The position numbers were made by a program, and so were the translations under genes. DNA of 56,853 nt from Oxalobacter sp. (GTDB lineage: Bacteria; Pseudomonadota; Gammaproteobacteria; Burkholderiales; Burkholderiaceae_D): assembly GCA_003605115.1 (NCBI GenBank), contig QZKY01000008.1, positions 1 to 56,853 of the forward strand, written 5' to 3'. The notes under the pieces were generated by a model. The model did not search any database and had not been told where the DNA came from. It was given only the letters and a program-made list of their open reading frames with translations. Below, piece by piece: positions 9,103-17,778 of the stretch (positions are counted from its first letter, which is position 1; each line of letters starts with the position of its first letter).

Positions 9103-9432
9103 GATGCACACCTTAGAATTTTGTCCATTGAGCCAACCGAGTTCCTCGGCAACCCAAAAGAGCCATTCTGACGAAATAAGGCCAATTTATCAAGGGAAAC
9201 ACTGAAAAACCATAAGAAGCGATTGGGGGATAAGCTGCCCGCATACAAGCGCTCAAGCACACTGGGTGCTCCGCTTGGGCAGCCATCCGACCTGGCAACA
9301 GCTGAATCAGCGTTTCACCGACCCTATCCGCTGGCAATACCCTGCATCGCTGCAGGAATACCGTTACAATTGGGCATCATTTGCTACACTCTATACACTA
9401 TTTGCACCCCCCCAGCGTTTCAGGAGAATCAA
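9103..9432. other. 330-bp non-coding gap with several hairpins
   Basis: This gap between divergent alaA-like and peroxiredoxin genes shows no convincing gene. It holds a long imperfect hairpin at 9234-9283 (outer arms GCTGCCC/GGGCAGC, inner arms AAGCG/CGCTT and AGCAC/GTGCT), a perfect 6-bp stem with loop TCGC at 9341-9356, and a small CCGAG/CTCGG stem near 9137. Promoter-like hexamers TTGGGC and TATACA, 16 bases apart, lie at about 9370-9397 and would serve the peroxiredoxin. A structured leader or small RNA is possible but unproven. Confidence 0.4.
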
Positions 9433-9918
9433 TTGGCAGATACCCCCTCCGTAGTCGGTTTAACGGTTCCCGACTTTTCCGCCCCCATGACCAGTGGTAA
9501 ACCTTTCAACTTATCCGATTACAAGGGCAAGAACATCGTTTTGTACTTTTACCCCAAGGACAACACCCCCGGCTGCGCCGCCGAAAGCATGAGTTTTCGC
9601 GATCTCTACGGCCGCTTTCAGAAGGAAAATACAGAAATTTTTGGTCTCAGTCGCGATAGTCTCAAATCGCATGAGGGTTTCAAGGCGAAACTGGCCATGC
9701 CGTTTGAGCTGATTTCCGACCCGGATGAAGCCGTCTGCATCATGTTCAATGTGATGCGCGAAAAAACCATGTATGGCAAGAAGGTGCGCGGCATTCAGCG
9801 CAGCACCTTCGTGATTGACGCAAATGGCACCTTGGTGAAAGAATGGCGCAACCTCGATGTGCCCGGTCATGTCGAAGCAGTGCTGGACTTTGTGGTTTCA
9901 TACAATAAGCATTCATAA
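9433..9918 (+). CDS. bcp: peroxiredoxin, Bcp/PrxQ type
   Basis: A thiol peroxidase of 161 residues that reduces peroxides. The start is a TTG at 9433 with an excellent AGGAGA five bases upstream; the open frame extends further up but without family similarity. The peroxidatic cysteine is Cys48 in DNTPGC. The usual Bcp resolving cysteine five residues later is Met53, so this is either a 1-Cys enzyme or one using Cys102. PTFVIDANG-like strand RSTFVIDANG and the C-terminal VPGHVEAVL are typical. phoH follows 24 bp downstream on the same strand. Confidence 0.92.
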   Translation: MADTPSVVGLTVPDFSAPMTSGKPFNLSDYKGKNIVLYFYPKDNTPGCAAESMSFRDLYGRFQKENTEIFGLSRDSLKSHEGFKAKLAMPFELISDPDEAVCIMFNVMREKTMYGKKVRGIQRSTFVIDANGTLVKEWRNLDVPGHVEAVLDFVVSYNKHS

Positions 9919-9942
9919 ATTTCATTGACCTACGAGAATCTG

Positions 9943-11667
9943 ATGCCCCTTCCCAAAATCCCGAAAAAACCAGCCACCTTGCTTGACCCCAAGGATTATC
10001 CTAAAACAGGCAAGGGCAGCAAATCCAGCAAAAAAGCCGCCAACGATTCAACCGCAATCAATAAACCTGCGGCCGCGCCAAATGTGCCGCAAATAAAGAC
10101 TGCTGCCGCAGACGCAAGCAAGGCGCTGAACAAACCAGCCGAGGTTGCCTTGAAATCGAAAGAAGCCAAGGAACTGCTTTCTGACAAACCTGTGCCGCCC
10201 ACAAAAAAATTGGCGCACACGCGTCTGAAATCCAGCGCGCGCAAATCAGCAGCAAAATCGGGAATGACCAAGCTTTTCGTGCTCGACACCAACGTGTTGA
10301 TGCACGACCCGACCTCGATCTTCCGTTTCGAAGAGCACGACATCTTTTTGCCGATGTCCACGCTGGAAGAACTCGACAATCACAAGCGCGGCATGTCCGA
10401 TGTGGCACGCAATGCGCGTCAGGTTTCTCGCACACTGGATTCACTCGCTGAAGACATCGACGAAGACGCCATACAGAATGGCATCGCCTTGTCGAAGCTG
10501 GGAAATAAGGAAGCGAAAGGGCGTTTATTTTTCCAAACCAAGCTTCAAGCGGCGACATTGCCTATTGGCCTGCCACCAAGCAAAACGGATAACCAGATTC
10601 TCGGCATCGTCCAGGCATTAAGCGCTGAACAGCAAGGTCGATTGATTGTGCTGGTGTCGAAAGACATCAACATGCGCATCAAGGCGCGTGCGCTTGGCTT
10701 GCCTGCGGAAGATTATTTCAATGATCAGGTGCTGGAAGATACCGATCTGCTGTATTCCGGCGTCATGGTATTGCCTGATGATTTCTGGGAAACCCATGGC
10801 AAAGGCATGGAGTCCTGGCAAGACAATCGCGGCGCTGTCAGCCACACTTACTACCGCATCACGGGTCCGCTGGTTCCTACCATGCTGGTGAACCAGTTCC
10901 TCTACTTGGAACTGCCAGCCGGTGACGCGCCATTCTACGCACAAGTCACGCAAATCAGCGGCAAAACAGCCGTGCTGAAAACCTTGCGCGACTATGCACA
11001 CGCAAAGAACAGCGTCTGGGGCATCACGGCACGCAACCGCGAACAAAATTTTGCGCTTAACCTGCTGATGGATCCGGAATGCGATTTCGTCACGCTGCTC
11101 GGCCAGGCCGGTACCGGCAAAACCTTGCTCGCGCTGGCAGCCGGTTTGGCGCAAGTGCTCGAAGCCAAAACCTATAACGAAATCATTTTCACGCGCGTGA
11201 CGGTTCCCGTTGGCGAAGACATCGGCTTCCTGCCTGGCACCGAAGAAGAGAAAATGAATCCCTGGATGGGCGCGCTCGACGATAATCTTGAAGTGCTGCA
11301 CAAACCTAACAGTGAAGGCGGCGAATGGGGTCGTGCAGCCACGCAGGATCTCATCCGCTCGCGTATCAAGGTGAAATCGCTCAACTTCATGCGTGGCCGC
11401 ACTTTTGTCGACAAATTCGTGATCATCGATGAAGCGCAAAACCTGACGCCCAAACAGATGAAAACGCTCATCACGCGTGCGGGTCCAGGCACGAAAATCC
11501 TGTGCCTGGGGAACATCGCACAGATTGATACCCCCTACCTCACGGAGGGCTCCAGCGGCCTGACTTATGTTGTCGACCGCTTTAAAGGCTGGGAACACAG
11601 CGGTCACGTCACCCTGGCAAGAGGCGAACGATCGAGACTGGCGGATTTCGCTTCGGACGTGCTGTAA
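9943..11667 (+). CDS. PIN domain-PhoH ATPase fusion
   Basis: A 574-residue PhoH2/YlaK-type protein. After a low-complexity Lys/Ala/Pro-rich N-terminal region (about 1-108) comes a PIN nuclease domain (VLDTNVLMHDP from about residue 113). Then comes a PhoH P-loop ATPase with Walker A GQAGTGKT at 387-394 and Walker B VIIDEAQN around 493-500. Related PIN-PhoH proteins act as ATP-driven RNA helicase/RNases. I prefer the ATG at 9943, preceded by GAGAA; an in-frame TTG at 9925 would add six residues. The stop codon forms the edge of a large palindromic element. Confidence 0.92.
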   Translation: MPLPKIPKKPATLLDPKDYPKTGKGSKSSKKAANDSTAINKPAAAPNVPQIKTAAADASKALNKPAEVALKSKEAKELLSDKPVPPTKKLAHTRLKSSARKSAAKSGMTKLFVLDTNVLMHDPTSIFRFEEHDIFLPMSTLEELDNHKRGMSDVARNARQVSRTLDSLAEDIDEDAIQNGIALSKLGNKEAKGRLFFQTKLQAATLPIGLPPSKTDNQILGIVQALSAEQQGRLIVLVSKDINMRIKARALGLPAEDYFNDQVLEDTDLLYSGVMVLPDDFWETHGKGMESWQDNRGAVSHTYYRITGPLVPTMLVNQFLYLELPAGDAPFYAQVTQISGKTAVLKTLRDYAHAKNSVWGITARNREQNFALNLLMDPECDFVTLLGQAGTGKTLLALAAGLAQVLEAKTYNEIIFTRVTVPVGEDIGFLPGTEEEKMNPWMGALDDNLEVLHKPNSEGGEWGRAATQDLIRSRIKVKSLNFMRGRTFVDKFVIIDEAQNLTPKQMKTLITRAGPGTKILCLGNIAQIDTPYLTEGSSGLTYVVDRFKGWEHSGHVTLARGERSRLADFASDVL

Positions 11668-11798
11668 AAAATCAGGGGCAGCAGTTTTTTCGCACAACAG
11701 CAGTTTTCTGCTGTTGCGACGCAAGCTAACATGAGCGTAGCGAATGTTAAGCGAGGCGGCCGGAGTCAAAGCAAAAATTGCGCTGCCCCTGATTTTTT
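11666..11798. repeat. 133-bp nested palindromic element after phoH
   Basis: The outer arms are a perfect 17-bp inverted repeat (11666-11682 and 11782-11798, AAAAAATCAGGGGCAGC). Imperfect pairing continues inward for about 10 more bases. Inside are a 9-bp perfect hairpin with a TTTT loop (11695-11703/11708-11716) and a second hairpin, GCTAACAT with ATGTTAAGC, around 11725-11752. The right arm ends in six T, so it could also terminate phoH transcription. The nested form looks like a MITE or a paired REP element. It starts within the phoH stop codon and spans the 5' flank of the DUF89 gene. Confidence 0.7.
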
Positions 11799-11832
11799 GG
11801 AAACAGAATTTTATTCGACTCTACCCTCAATT

Positions 11833-12687
11833 ATGAAGATGTCCCTGGATTGCGTTGCCTGCTTTGTCCGACAATCCCTGGACGCTGCGCGACTCGTCAC
11901 CACTGACGAAATCGAGCAAGAACGCATCGTACGTGACGTGATGCGCTGGCTCAGCGATCAGGGTCTGGAACATTCTCCACCCGTACTCGCACAACTCGTG
12001 CATCGCCGATTACGCGAAATATCCCAGGTCGGCGACCCTTACCGCGAAGCCAAGACACGTCACAACGCCATGGCGTTTGATTTACTTCCCGAATTGCGCG
12101 CTCAAATCGCCTCCTCCGACGATCCGCTCGCGCTGGCGACGCGACTCGCCATTGCCGGCAATGTTATCGACATGGGCATGAAAAGCATGGTCGCTGAAGA
12201 CGATGTGCGCGAATCCATCCGTCATGCACTGGAAGAGCCCTTCGTCGGCGAATGGGAAGATTACCGCCAAGCTGTTGCCAATGCAAAGCGCATTCTTTAT
12301 TTGGCCGACAATGCAGGCGAAATCGCCTTTGATCGTCTGTTGATCGAGCAATTGGCACCGGAGCGCGTCACGGTGGCCGTACGGGGCGCACCCGTACTAA
12401 ACGATGCCACGCACGAAGATGCGCAAGCTGTCGGCCTGCACGAAATTGTCACCGTCATCGACAATGGCTCCGATGCGCCCGGCACTTTACTCCATGAATG
12501 CACCCCAGAGCTCCAGCGACTTTTTTCAACGGCCGATCTCATCATCGCCAAGGGACAAGGCAATTTCGAATCCCTCAGCCATCAAGGGCATGACGTGTTC
12601 TTCCTGTTCAAGGTGAAATGCCCGGTGATTGCCCGCCACGTCAATTTGCCCATGGGGACGCAGGTCTTGCGACAATACAAGGACTGA
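11833..12687 (+). CDS. DUF89 (AF1104/ARMT1-like) family protein
   Basis: A 284-residue protein of the DUF89 family, metal-dependent phosphatases proposed to remove damaged or surplus phosphometabolites. N-terminal Cys7 and Cys10 (CVAC) match the short, stand-alone members. LADNAGE at 157-163 and AKGQGNFE at 239-246 supply the Asp, Asn and acidic residues expected at the metal site. The start is uncertain: the ATG at 11833 has no clear ribosome binding site, the ATG at 11839 is two codons on, and the open frame continues upstream into the palindrome. It is convergent with the YgfX-like gene 14 bp away. Confidence 0.8.
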   Translation: MKMSLDCVACFVRQSLDAARLVTTDEIEQERIVRDVMRWLSDQGLEHSPPVLAQLVHRRLREISQVGDPYREAKTRHNAMAFDLLPELRAQIASSDDPLALATRLAIAGNVIDMGMKSMVAEDDVRESIRHALEEPFVGEWEDYRQAVANAKRILYLADNAGEIAFDRLLIEQLAPERVTVAVRGAPVLNDATHEDAQAVGLHEIVTVIDNGSDAPGTLLHECTPELQRLFSTADLIIAKGQGNFESLSHQGHDVFFLFKVKCPVIARHVNLPMGTQVLRQYKD

Positions 12688-12701
12688 ATCGAAATGGGCA
12701 C

Positions 12702-13211
12702 TCAGCCTGAAAGCGTCGATTCCTGCAAGATCAACGCCTGATCGCTCAACGCACCGCGCGCGACAATCCAGCGTAGGGCCACTGACAAGGCACGAAATTC
12801 CTCCGCAGTCACACTGTCCGGCAATATCCGCAAGGAAATCGTCTGGCCGTCTTCAGCGCGCAACCTCAAAAGCAGCATGTTGTGCCACAAAGTGGCATGG
12901 GGCATCATTTTGAAAACCTTGCTGCCTGCTTCCTCCTTGTATTGCGCACTTTTTGGGAAGCCGAGACGGATGTGGCCCGTGCCAGAAATCGCGATGCACC
13001 AGATGCGTTGCCGACGGTGAAATCGATAACAGCCTATCCCCACCCCCAGCAAACTCGCCACGGTGGTGATCATTTTGGCGTCAAAGGAAAATTTGCCCGA
13101 CAGCTCGAAGAGGGTGATCAATACACCTCCCATCACCACCAGACTCATGCCCCACAGCGCTATGGTCAAATGTCTGGAAGGGCGAATGGTAGCGGAAAGT
13201 GCGATACTCAT
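12702..13211 (-). CDS. YgfX-like small inner-membrane protein
   Basis: A 169-residue protein with two predicted membrane helices near the N-terminus (about residues 14-35 and 42-62), then a basic RFHRRQR and a cytoplasmic beta-rich tail. This layout and its place beside fabF fit the YgfX family found before rpoE in many betaproteobacteria; the next gene here is a convergent DUF89 instead. E. coli YgfX (CptA) is reported to affect cell division and succinate dehydrogenase flavinylation context, which I do not transfer. I chose ATG 13211 because the upstream ATG at 13268 abuts the fabF terminator tail. Confidence 0.65.
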   Translation of the reverse strand: MSIALSATIRPSRHLTIALWGMSLVVMGGVLITLFELSGKFSFDAKMITTVASLLGVGIGCYRFHRRQRIWCIAISGTGHIRLGFPKSAQYKEEAGSKVFKMMPHATLWHNMLLLRLRAEDGQTISLRILPDSVTAEEFRALSVALRWIVARGALSDQALILQESTLSG

Positions 13212-13283
13212 CTCAGGTGGCGGAATGCTTTTGGGGCAATGGCTGATTTTCTCATTAAAGAAAGCCATGCGGCATTAAAAACA

Positions 13284-13315
13284 AGCCCCTCATTCATTTG
13301 CATGAATGAGGGGCT
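13284..13315 (-). terminator. intrinsic terminator after fabF
   Basis: A perfect 13-bp stem (13284-13296 with 13303-13315, arm AGCCCCTCATTCA) and a 6-base loop are followed on the minus strand by TGTTTTT. It closes the fab operon and separates it from the YgfX-like gene. Confidence 0.88.
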
Positions 13316-13337
13316 GTCAAAAACTTGCGCCGCGATA

Positions 13338-14585
13338 TTACACTTTTCGGAATACAAGACTACCGTTGGTGCCACCGAAACCAAAAGAATTCTTCAGCGC
13401 AATATTGAATTTCGCATCACGTGCAGTATTGGCACAGTAATCGAGATCGCACTGCGGATCCTGGTTGAAAATGTTGATTGTTGGCGGAATGATCTGGTGA
13501 TACAGACCAAGTACCGTAATAACGGATTCGAGACCACCCGCGCCACCCAGCAAGTGACCCACCATCGATTTGGAAGAACTCATGACAATCTTCTTCGCAT
13601 GATCGCCTAAGGTACGCTTGACTGCCGTGGTTTCGGCAATATCCCCCAGTGGCGTCGAAGTGCCGTGTGCATTCACGTAGTCAATATCAGTCGTGTTAAT
13701 GCCAGCATCCTTGATCGCATTCGTCATGCAACGGCCAGCGCCACTGCCGTCTTCCAGCGGCGCCGTCATGTGATAGGCGTCTGCGCTCATGCCGAAACCA
13801 ATCAACTCTGCATAAATCTTCGCGCCGCGCTTCTTTGCGTGTTCGTATTCTTCAAGCACCAGTACGCCTGCACCTTCACCCAGCACGAAACCATCACGGT
13901 CTTTATCCCACGGACGGGAAGCCGTTGCCGGATCGTCGTTGCGTGAGGAAATGGCACGCGCGGAAGCAAAACCGCCTAGCCCCAAGGGACAAATGCAGGC
14001 TTCCGAACCACCGGCGAGCATAACGTCCGCATCGCCATGTTCAATCATGCGCGCGGACAACCCAACGCTATGTACACCGGTCGCGCACGCCGTTACCACG
14101 GAAAGGTTCGGGCCTTTCAAGCCCAGGTTAATCGAGAGGTTGCCGGAAATCATGTTGATGATCGACGACGGCACGAAAAACGGGCTGATGCGGCGCGGGC
14201 CACGATTGAGATATTCGCTGTGCTGGTGCTCGATGGTCGGCAGACCGCCAATACCCGAACTGATATTCACGCCCATGCGTTCTGCATTGACTTCCGTCAC
14301 TTCCAGTCCGCTGTCGCGGAAAGCCTGAATGCCTGCCGCCAAGCCATAATGGATAAACGTATCCATCGTGCGTGCTTCTTTTGCGGTGATGTAATCATCA
14401 ATTTTGAAATTTTTGACTTCACCCGCGAAAGTCGTGCTGAATGGAGACGCATCAAATTTCGTGATGGTTGCAACACCCGACTTGCCTGCAGTAACTGAAG
14501 ACCACATTTCAGCAATGGTGTTGCCGATAGGGGAAATACATCCCAGGCCGGTAATCACGACCCGACGTTGACGTTGGCGACTCAA
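13338..14585 (-). CDS. fabF: beta-ketoacyl-ACP synthase II
   Basis: It elongates acyl-ACP by condensation with malonyl-ACP in type II fatty acid synthesis. The 415-residue protein has the catalytic triad Cys167 (TACATG), His307 ([11 protein letters not shown]) and His344 ([11 protein letters not shown]). The start is a TTG at 14585 with GGGAGA six bases upstream; the family length supports it. Two stem-loops lie in the 127-bp gap after acpP. It is the last gene of the fab operon and ends at a strong terminator. Confidence 0.96.
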   Translation of the reverse strand: MSRQRQRRVVITGLGCISPIGNTIAEMWSSVTAGKSGVATITKFDASPFSTTFAGEVKNFKIDDYITAKEARTMDTFIHYGLAAGIQAFRDSGLEVTEVNAERMGVNISSGIGGLPTIEHQHSEYLNRGPRRISPFFVPSSIINMISGNLSINLGLKGPNLSVVTACATGVHSVGLSARMIEHGDADVMLAGGSEACICPLGLGGFASARAISSRNDDPATASRPWDKDRDGFVLGEGAGVLVLEEYEHAKKRGAKIYAELIGFGMSADAYHMTAPLEDGSGAGRCMTNAIKDAGINTTDIDYVNAHGTSTPLGDIAETTAVKRTLGDHAKKIVMSSSKSMVGHLLGGAGGLESVITVLGLYHQIIPPTINIFNQDPQCDLDYCANTARDAKFNIALKNSFGFGGTNGSLVFRKV

Positions 14586-14612
14586 GCGGCTTCTCCCATG
14601 AAAGAAAGCGAC

Positions 14613-14689
14613 AAGGACAAACTGTGCAGGCAGCTCTCCCTTGTCCTTTGAGGAAGAGCAGACAAAAGACGCGGCGCATTGAGCGCCGC
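14613..14689 (-). promoter_or_regulatory. two stem-loops between acpP and fabF
   Basis: On the minus strand, acpP is followed first by a 7-bp GC-only stem (14671-14677/14683-14689, GCGGCGC) trailed by a weak TCTTTTG, then by an 8-bp stem (14613-14620/14641-14648, AAGGACAA) with a 20-base loop just before fabF. The first may attenuate or protect the acpP transcript, letting acpP be expressed above fabF; the second lies in the fabF leader. Function is inferred from position. Confidence 0.5.
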
Positions 14690-14712
14690 ATCAACAAATC
14701 ATCAGGTAAAAA

Positions 14713-14952
14713 TTACGCTTTGACGTTCGCTTTGGCGTAGTCAATCGCCTGCTGAACGGAGGTAATTTTTTCTGCTTGTTCGTCGGGGATTTCGATTTCG
14801 AATTCGTCTTCGAGTGCCATGACGAGTTCTACCGTGTCGAGCGAATCCGCGCCAAGATCGTCAACGAAAGACGATTCGTTCTTGATGTCGGCTTCTGCAA
14901 CACCCAGTTGTTCTGCGACGATTTTTTTAACGCGTTGTTCGATGTCGGACAT
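14713..14952 (-). CDS. acpP: acyl carrier protein
   Basis: The 79-residue acidic carrier of growing acyl chains. Ser37 in [12 protein letters not shown] is the 4'-phosphopantetheine site. Sequence and length are standard for AcpP. The ribosome binding site GGAG lies seven bases before the ATG. A promoter-like extended -10 lies in the 116-bp gap after fabG, consistent with extra transcription of this very abundant protein. fabF follows downstream on the same strand. Confidence 0.98.
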   Translation of the reverse strand: MSDIEQRVKKIVAEQLGVAEADIKNESSFVDDLGADSLDTVELVMALEDEFEIEIPDEQAEKITSVQQAIDYAKANVKA

Positions 14953-14987
14953 GTTTTAGCTCCAGTGAGTAATTATCAAGTGCGCGC

Positions 14988-14996
14988 ATTCTATCA
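14988..14996 (-). promoter_or_regulatory. putative acpP promoter (extended -10)
   Basis: On the minus strand TGATAGAAT forms an extended -10 element 36 bases before the acpP start. No good -35 is seen, which extended -10 promoters tolerate. It would give acpP-fabF their own transcript. Confidence 0.4.
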
Positions 14997-15068
14997 GGTT
15001 TGCGCTGGAAAATTTACATCTTATGTCAATGTTTCAAACTTGAAAGGTTAATTATATTAGAAAAAAGC

Positions 15069-15836
15069 TTAATTCATAAACATGCCGCCATTGACATGCA
15101 ATGTGGCACCCGTGATATAGCTGGCTTGCGACGAGGCAAGAAACGCTGTTGCCATTGCCACGTCTTCCGGCGTGCCGAAGCGACCCAGCGGGATTTGTTG
15201 CATTAAACCGGCAATTTGTTGTTCGTTCAACACCTTCGTCATGTCGGTATCGATAAAGCCGGGAGCGATGCAATTGACCGTAATCCCCCGCGCACCTACC
15301 TCGCGCGCCAGCGCGCGACTCATGCCTTCTACGCCGGCTTTGGAGGCCGCATAGTTCATCTGACCAGCATTGCCCAGTGAGCCCACCACGGAGGTGATAT
15401 TGATGATACGGCCAGCTCTCGCCTTCATCATGCCGCGAAGCACGGCTCGTGAAAGACGACCCACGGCAGTCAAATTGACGTTGATAACATTATCCCATTC
15501 CTCGTCTTTCATCCGCATCGCCAGTTGATCCTGCGTAATGCCAGCATTGTTGACGAGAATCGTTACGCCGCCATATTCTTTGGCCACTTGCTCGACAATG
15601 GCATTGCATGCCGCGCCATCAGCCACATCCAGCACGACGCCTTTGCCAGCACCTGCACGAATCTTTTCGAGCGCTTCCGTAATGTTTTTCGCTCCTCCCT
15701 CGGACGTACTGGTACCAACGACCGTCGCGCCACGACGTGCCAGTTCCAGTGCAATCGCATAACCAATGCCACGCGAAGCGCCCGTGACGAGTGCCACCTG
15801 ATTTTGCAAATCTTGTGCATTTTCTTTATTGGTCAT
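15069..15836 (-). CDS. fabG: 3-oxoacyl-ACP reductase
   Basis: NADPH-dependent reduction of 3-oxoacyl-ACP in fatty acid elongation. The 255-residue short-chain dehydrogenase has the nucleotide loop TGASRGIG at 18-25, NNAG at 96-99 and the catalytic Ser149, Tyr162 and Lys166 (YAASK). I set the start at 15836, where ATGA overlaps the fabD stop, giving translational coupling. The N-terminus carries about 10 residues more than E. coli FabG. Confidence 0.96.
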   Translation of the reverse strand: MTNKENAQDLQNQVALVTGASRGIGYAIALELARRGATVVGTSTSEGGAKNITEALEKIRAGAGKGVVLDVADGAACNAIVEQVAKEYGGVTILVNNAGITQDQLAMRMKDEEWDNVINVNLTAVGRLSRAVLRGMMKARAGRIINITSVVGSLGNAGQMNYAASKAGVEGMSRALAREVGARGITVNCIAPGFIDTDMTKVLNEQQIAGLMQQIPLGRFGTPEDVAMATAFLASSQASYITGATLHVNGGMFMN

Positions 15837-16765
15837 TTGAGTATCTCCAATACTTTGTCGAGGGAAGCCTGATCGATGATGGCATCGCCGGTCACGGCAT
15901 CGTTGATGCGCTTGCTCAAACCAGCGAGCACACGACCTGGGCCGCATTCAATGGTCTGGGTAATGCCCATGCTCGCCATCTTGTTAATCGTTTCAACCCA
16001 ACGCACCGGGCTAGCTGCCTGGCGTACCAGGGCATCCTTGATGGCCGCAGGATCGTTGATGATCGCCACATCGACGTTGTTAATCAAGGGAATCTTCGGT
16101 GCGGAAAAAGTGAGATTTGCCATGTAATCGCGCAATTTGTCAGACGCCGGTTTCAGCAAAGACGAATGGAAGGGAGCGGACACCGGCAACGGCAGCGCAC
16201 GTTTTGCGCCACGTGCTTTCGCAGCCTCGCAGGCACGCGCAATCGCTTCTTTGTGACCGGCAATCACCAACTGGGACGGCGCATTGAAGTTTGCTGGCTC
16301 AACGATCTGGCCTTGCGCCGCTTCCTTGCAGGCGGCAATCACATCTTCATCGGACAAACCGAGAATCGCTGCCATGCCGCCTTGGCCAACGGGCACGGCT
16401 TCCTGCATGGCTTGCGCGCGGAAACGAACGAGCTTCACGGCATCCTTGAAATCAATCACGCCGGCTGCCACCAGCGCGGAGAATTCGCCCAAGCTATGAC
16501 CTGCCACCACAGAAGGGATTTTGCCGCCCGCCGCAATCCATGCGCGGTAAAACGCCACAGAGGAAGAAAGCATCACTGGCTGCGTGTTCGTGGTCAGATC
16601 CAGGCTTTCCTTTGGCCCTTCGGCAATCATTGCCCACAAATCCTGTCCGAGCGCGTCAGAGGCTTCTGCCATCGTGTCACGCACGACTTTATTGTCGGCA
16701 AACCCGTTCAACATCCCGACGGCTTGCGAACCTTGGCCGGGAAATACAAATGCGTAATTTGACAT
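15833..16765 (-). CDS. fabD: malonyl-CoA:ACP transacylase
   Basis: It transfers malonyl from CoA to ACP. The 310-residue protein starts MSNYAFVFPGQGSQ and has the nucleophile Ser91 in GHSLGEFSA, with the catalytic His in APFHSSL near residue 200. The start at 16765 matches the family N-terminus; 18 more codons are open upstream but unlike the family. It overlaps fabG by four bases (ATGA) and lies 26 bp after fabH. Confidence 0.96.
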   Translation of the reverse strand: MSNYAFVFPGQGSQAVGMLNGFADNKVVRDTMAEASDALGQDLWAMIAEGPKESLDLTTNTQPVMLSSSVAFYRAWIAAGGKIPSVVAGHSLGEFSALVAAGVIDFKDAVKLVRFRAQAMQEAVPVGQGGMAAILGLSDEDVIAACKEAAQGQIVEPANFNAPSQLVIAGHKEAIARACEAAKARGAKRALPLPVSAPFHSSLLKPASDKLRDYMANLTFSAPKIPLINNVDVAIINDPAAIKDALVRQAASPVRWVETINKMASMGITQTIECGPGRVLAGLSKRINDAVTGDAIIDQASLDKVLEILK

Positions 16766-16791
16766 GCGAATAGTCTGCTTAAAAAGGTTAA

Positions 16792-17778
16792 TTACATACG
16801 GGCGAGAACCGCGCCCCAAGTGATGCCACCACCAATCGCCGCCATCAGTACGTTATGGCCGGGCTTGATGCGTCCGTCGCGCACCGCAACATCGAGTGCG
16901 ATGGGAATCGTTGCTGCCGAAGTGTTGGCGGTCCAATCAACCGTCACCACAACCTTCTCAGCCGGAATTTTCAAGCGTCGCGCAGCGCTTTGCATGATGC
17001 GGACGTTGGCTTGATGCGGCACCAGCCAATCGACTTGACCCGGCTGCACCCCCGCTATTTGCATCACTTCATGCCCAACCTGATCCAGCACGGTGACCGC
17101 CACTTTGAATACCGCCTGACCATCCATGTACATGAAGCCGCTGCCTTCGATCACGCCACAATTCAAACGCGCATCGTAGTGAAGAATGTCATTTTGTGAA
17201 CCGTCTGCGTGCAACTTGCTGGCGAGGATGCCGGGCTCGCTAGACGCCGAAATCACCGCCGCACCCGCACCGTCACCGAACAGCACACAAGTCGTGCGAT
17301 CCTTGAAATCAACCACGCGCGAATAAATTTCAGCCCCGACCACCAGAATATTCTTGTGCATGCCGGAACGAATGAAAGCATCCGCCATCGTCAAGGAGTA
17401 GACAAAACCACTGCATACCGCCGCAACATCCACTGCTGCGCAATTGTTGGTGATGCCCAGCTTGTCTTGTATGCGGCACGCCGTGCTGGGGAAACCGCCG
17501 CAATGATCCGGCGTCGTGGTTGCCAGCAAAATCATGTCAATATCATTGGGCGTCAGCTTGGCCATCTCCAGCGCTTTTTTCGCTGCCTCGACGCCCAGAT
17601 CACTCGCTAGCACATCGTCTTCTGCATAAAAACGGCTCGTGATGCCACTACGCTCACGAATCCATTCATCCGATGTCTCCACCCCCATCGCCGCCAGCTT
17701 GGCAACCAACTCTTCGTTGGTGACACGACGCGGCGGCAAATAACTGCCCGTTCCAATGATTTTGCTGTAGATAGTCAT
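16792..17778 (-). CDS. fabH: beta-ketoacyl-ACP synthase III
   Basis: It starts fatty acid synthesis by condensing acetyl-CoA with malonyl-ACP. The 328-residue protein has Cys122 in AAVCSGFVY, the His of VPHQAN and the Asn of [10 protein letters not shown] as catalytic triad, and ends with the typical [13 protein letters not shown]. Its ATGA start overlaps the plsX stop by four bases, so the two are translationally coupled. Confidence 0.97.
   Translation of the reverse strand: MTIYSKIIGTGSYLPPRRVTNEELVAKLAAMGVETSDEWIRERSGITSRFYAEDDVLASDLGVEAAKKALEMAKLTPNDIDMILLATTTPDHCGGFPSTACRIQDKLGITNNCAAVDVAAVCSGFVYSLTMADAFIRSGMHKNILVVGAEIYSRVVDFKDRTTCVLFGDGAGAAVISASSEPGILASKLHADGSQNDILHYDARLNCGVIEGSGFMYMDGQAVFKVAVTVLDQVGHEVMQIAGVQPGQVDWLVPHQANVRIMQSAARRLKIPAEKVVVTVDWTANTSAATIPIALDVAVRDGRIKPGHNVLMAAIGGGITWGAVLARM

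Noticed and set aside
9113-9337. 74-codon minus-strand frame upstream of alaA
   Set aside because: No ribosome binding site; most of it covers the hairpins in the gap. Too weak to call a gene.
10618-11769. 383-codon minus-strand frame opposite phoH
   Set aside because: Antisense to the conserved PhoH ATPase; His/Arg/Phe-rich composition typical of shadow frames.
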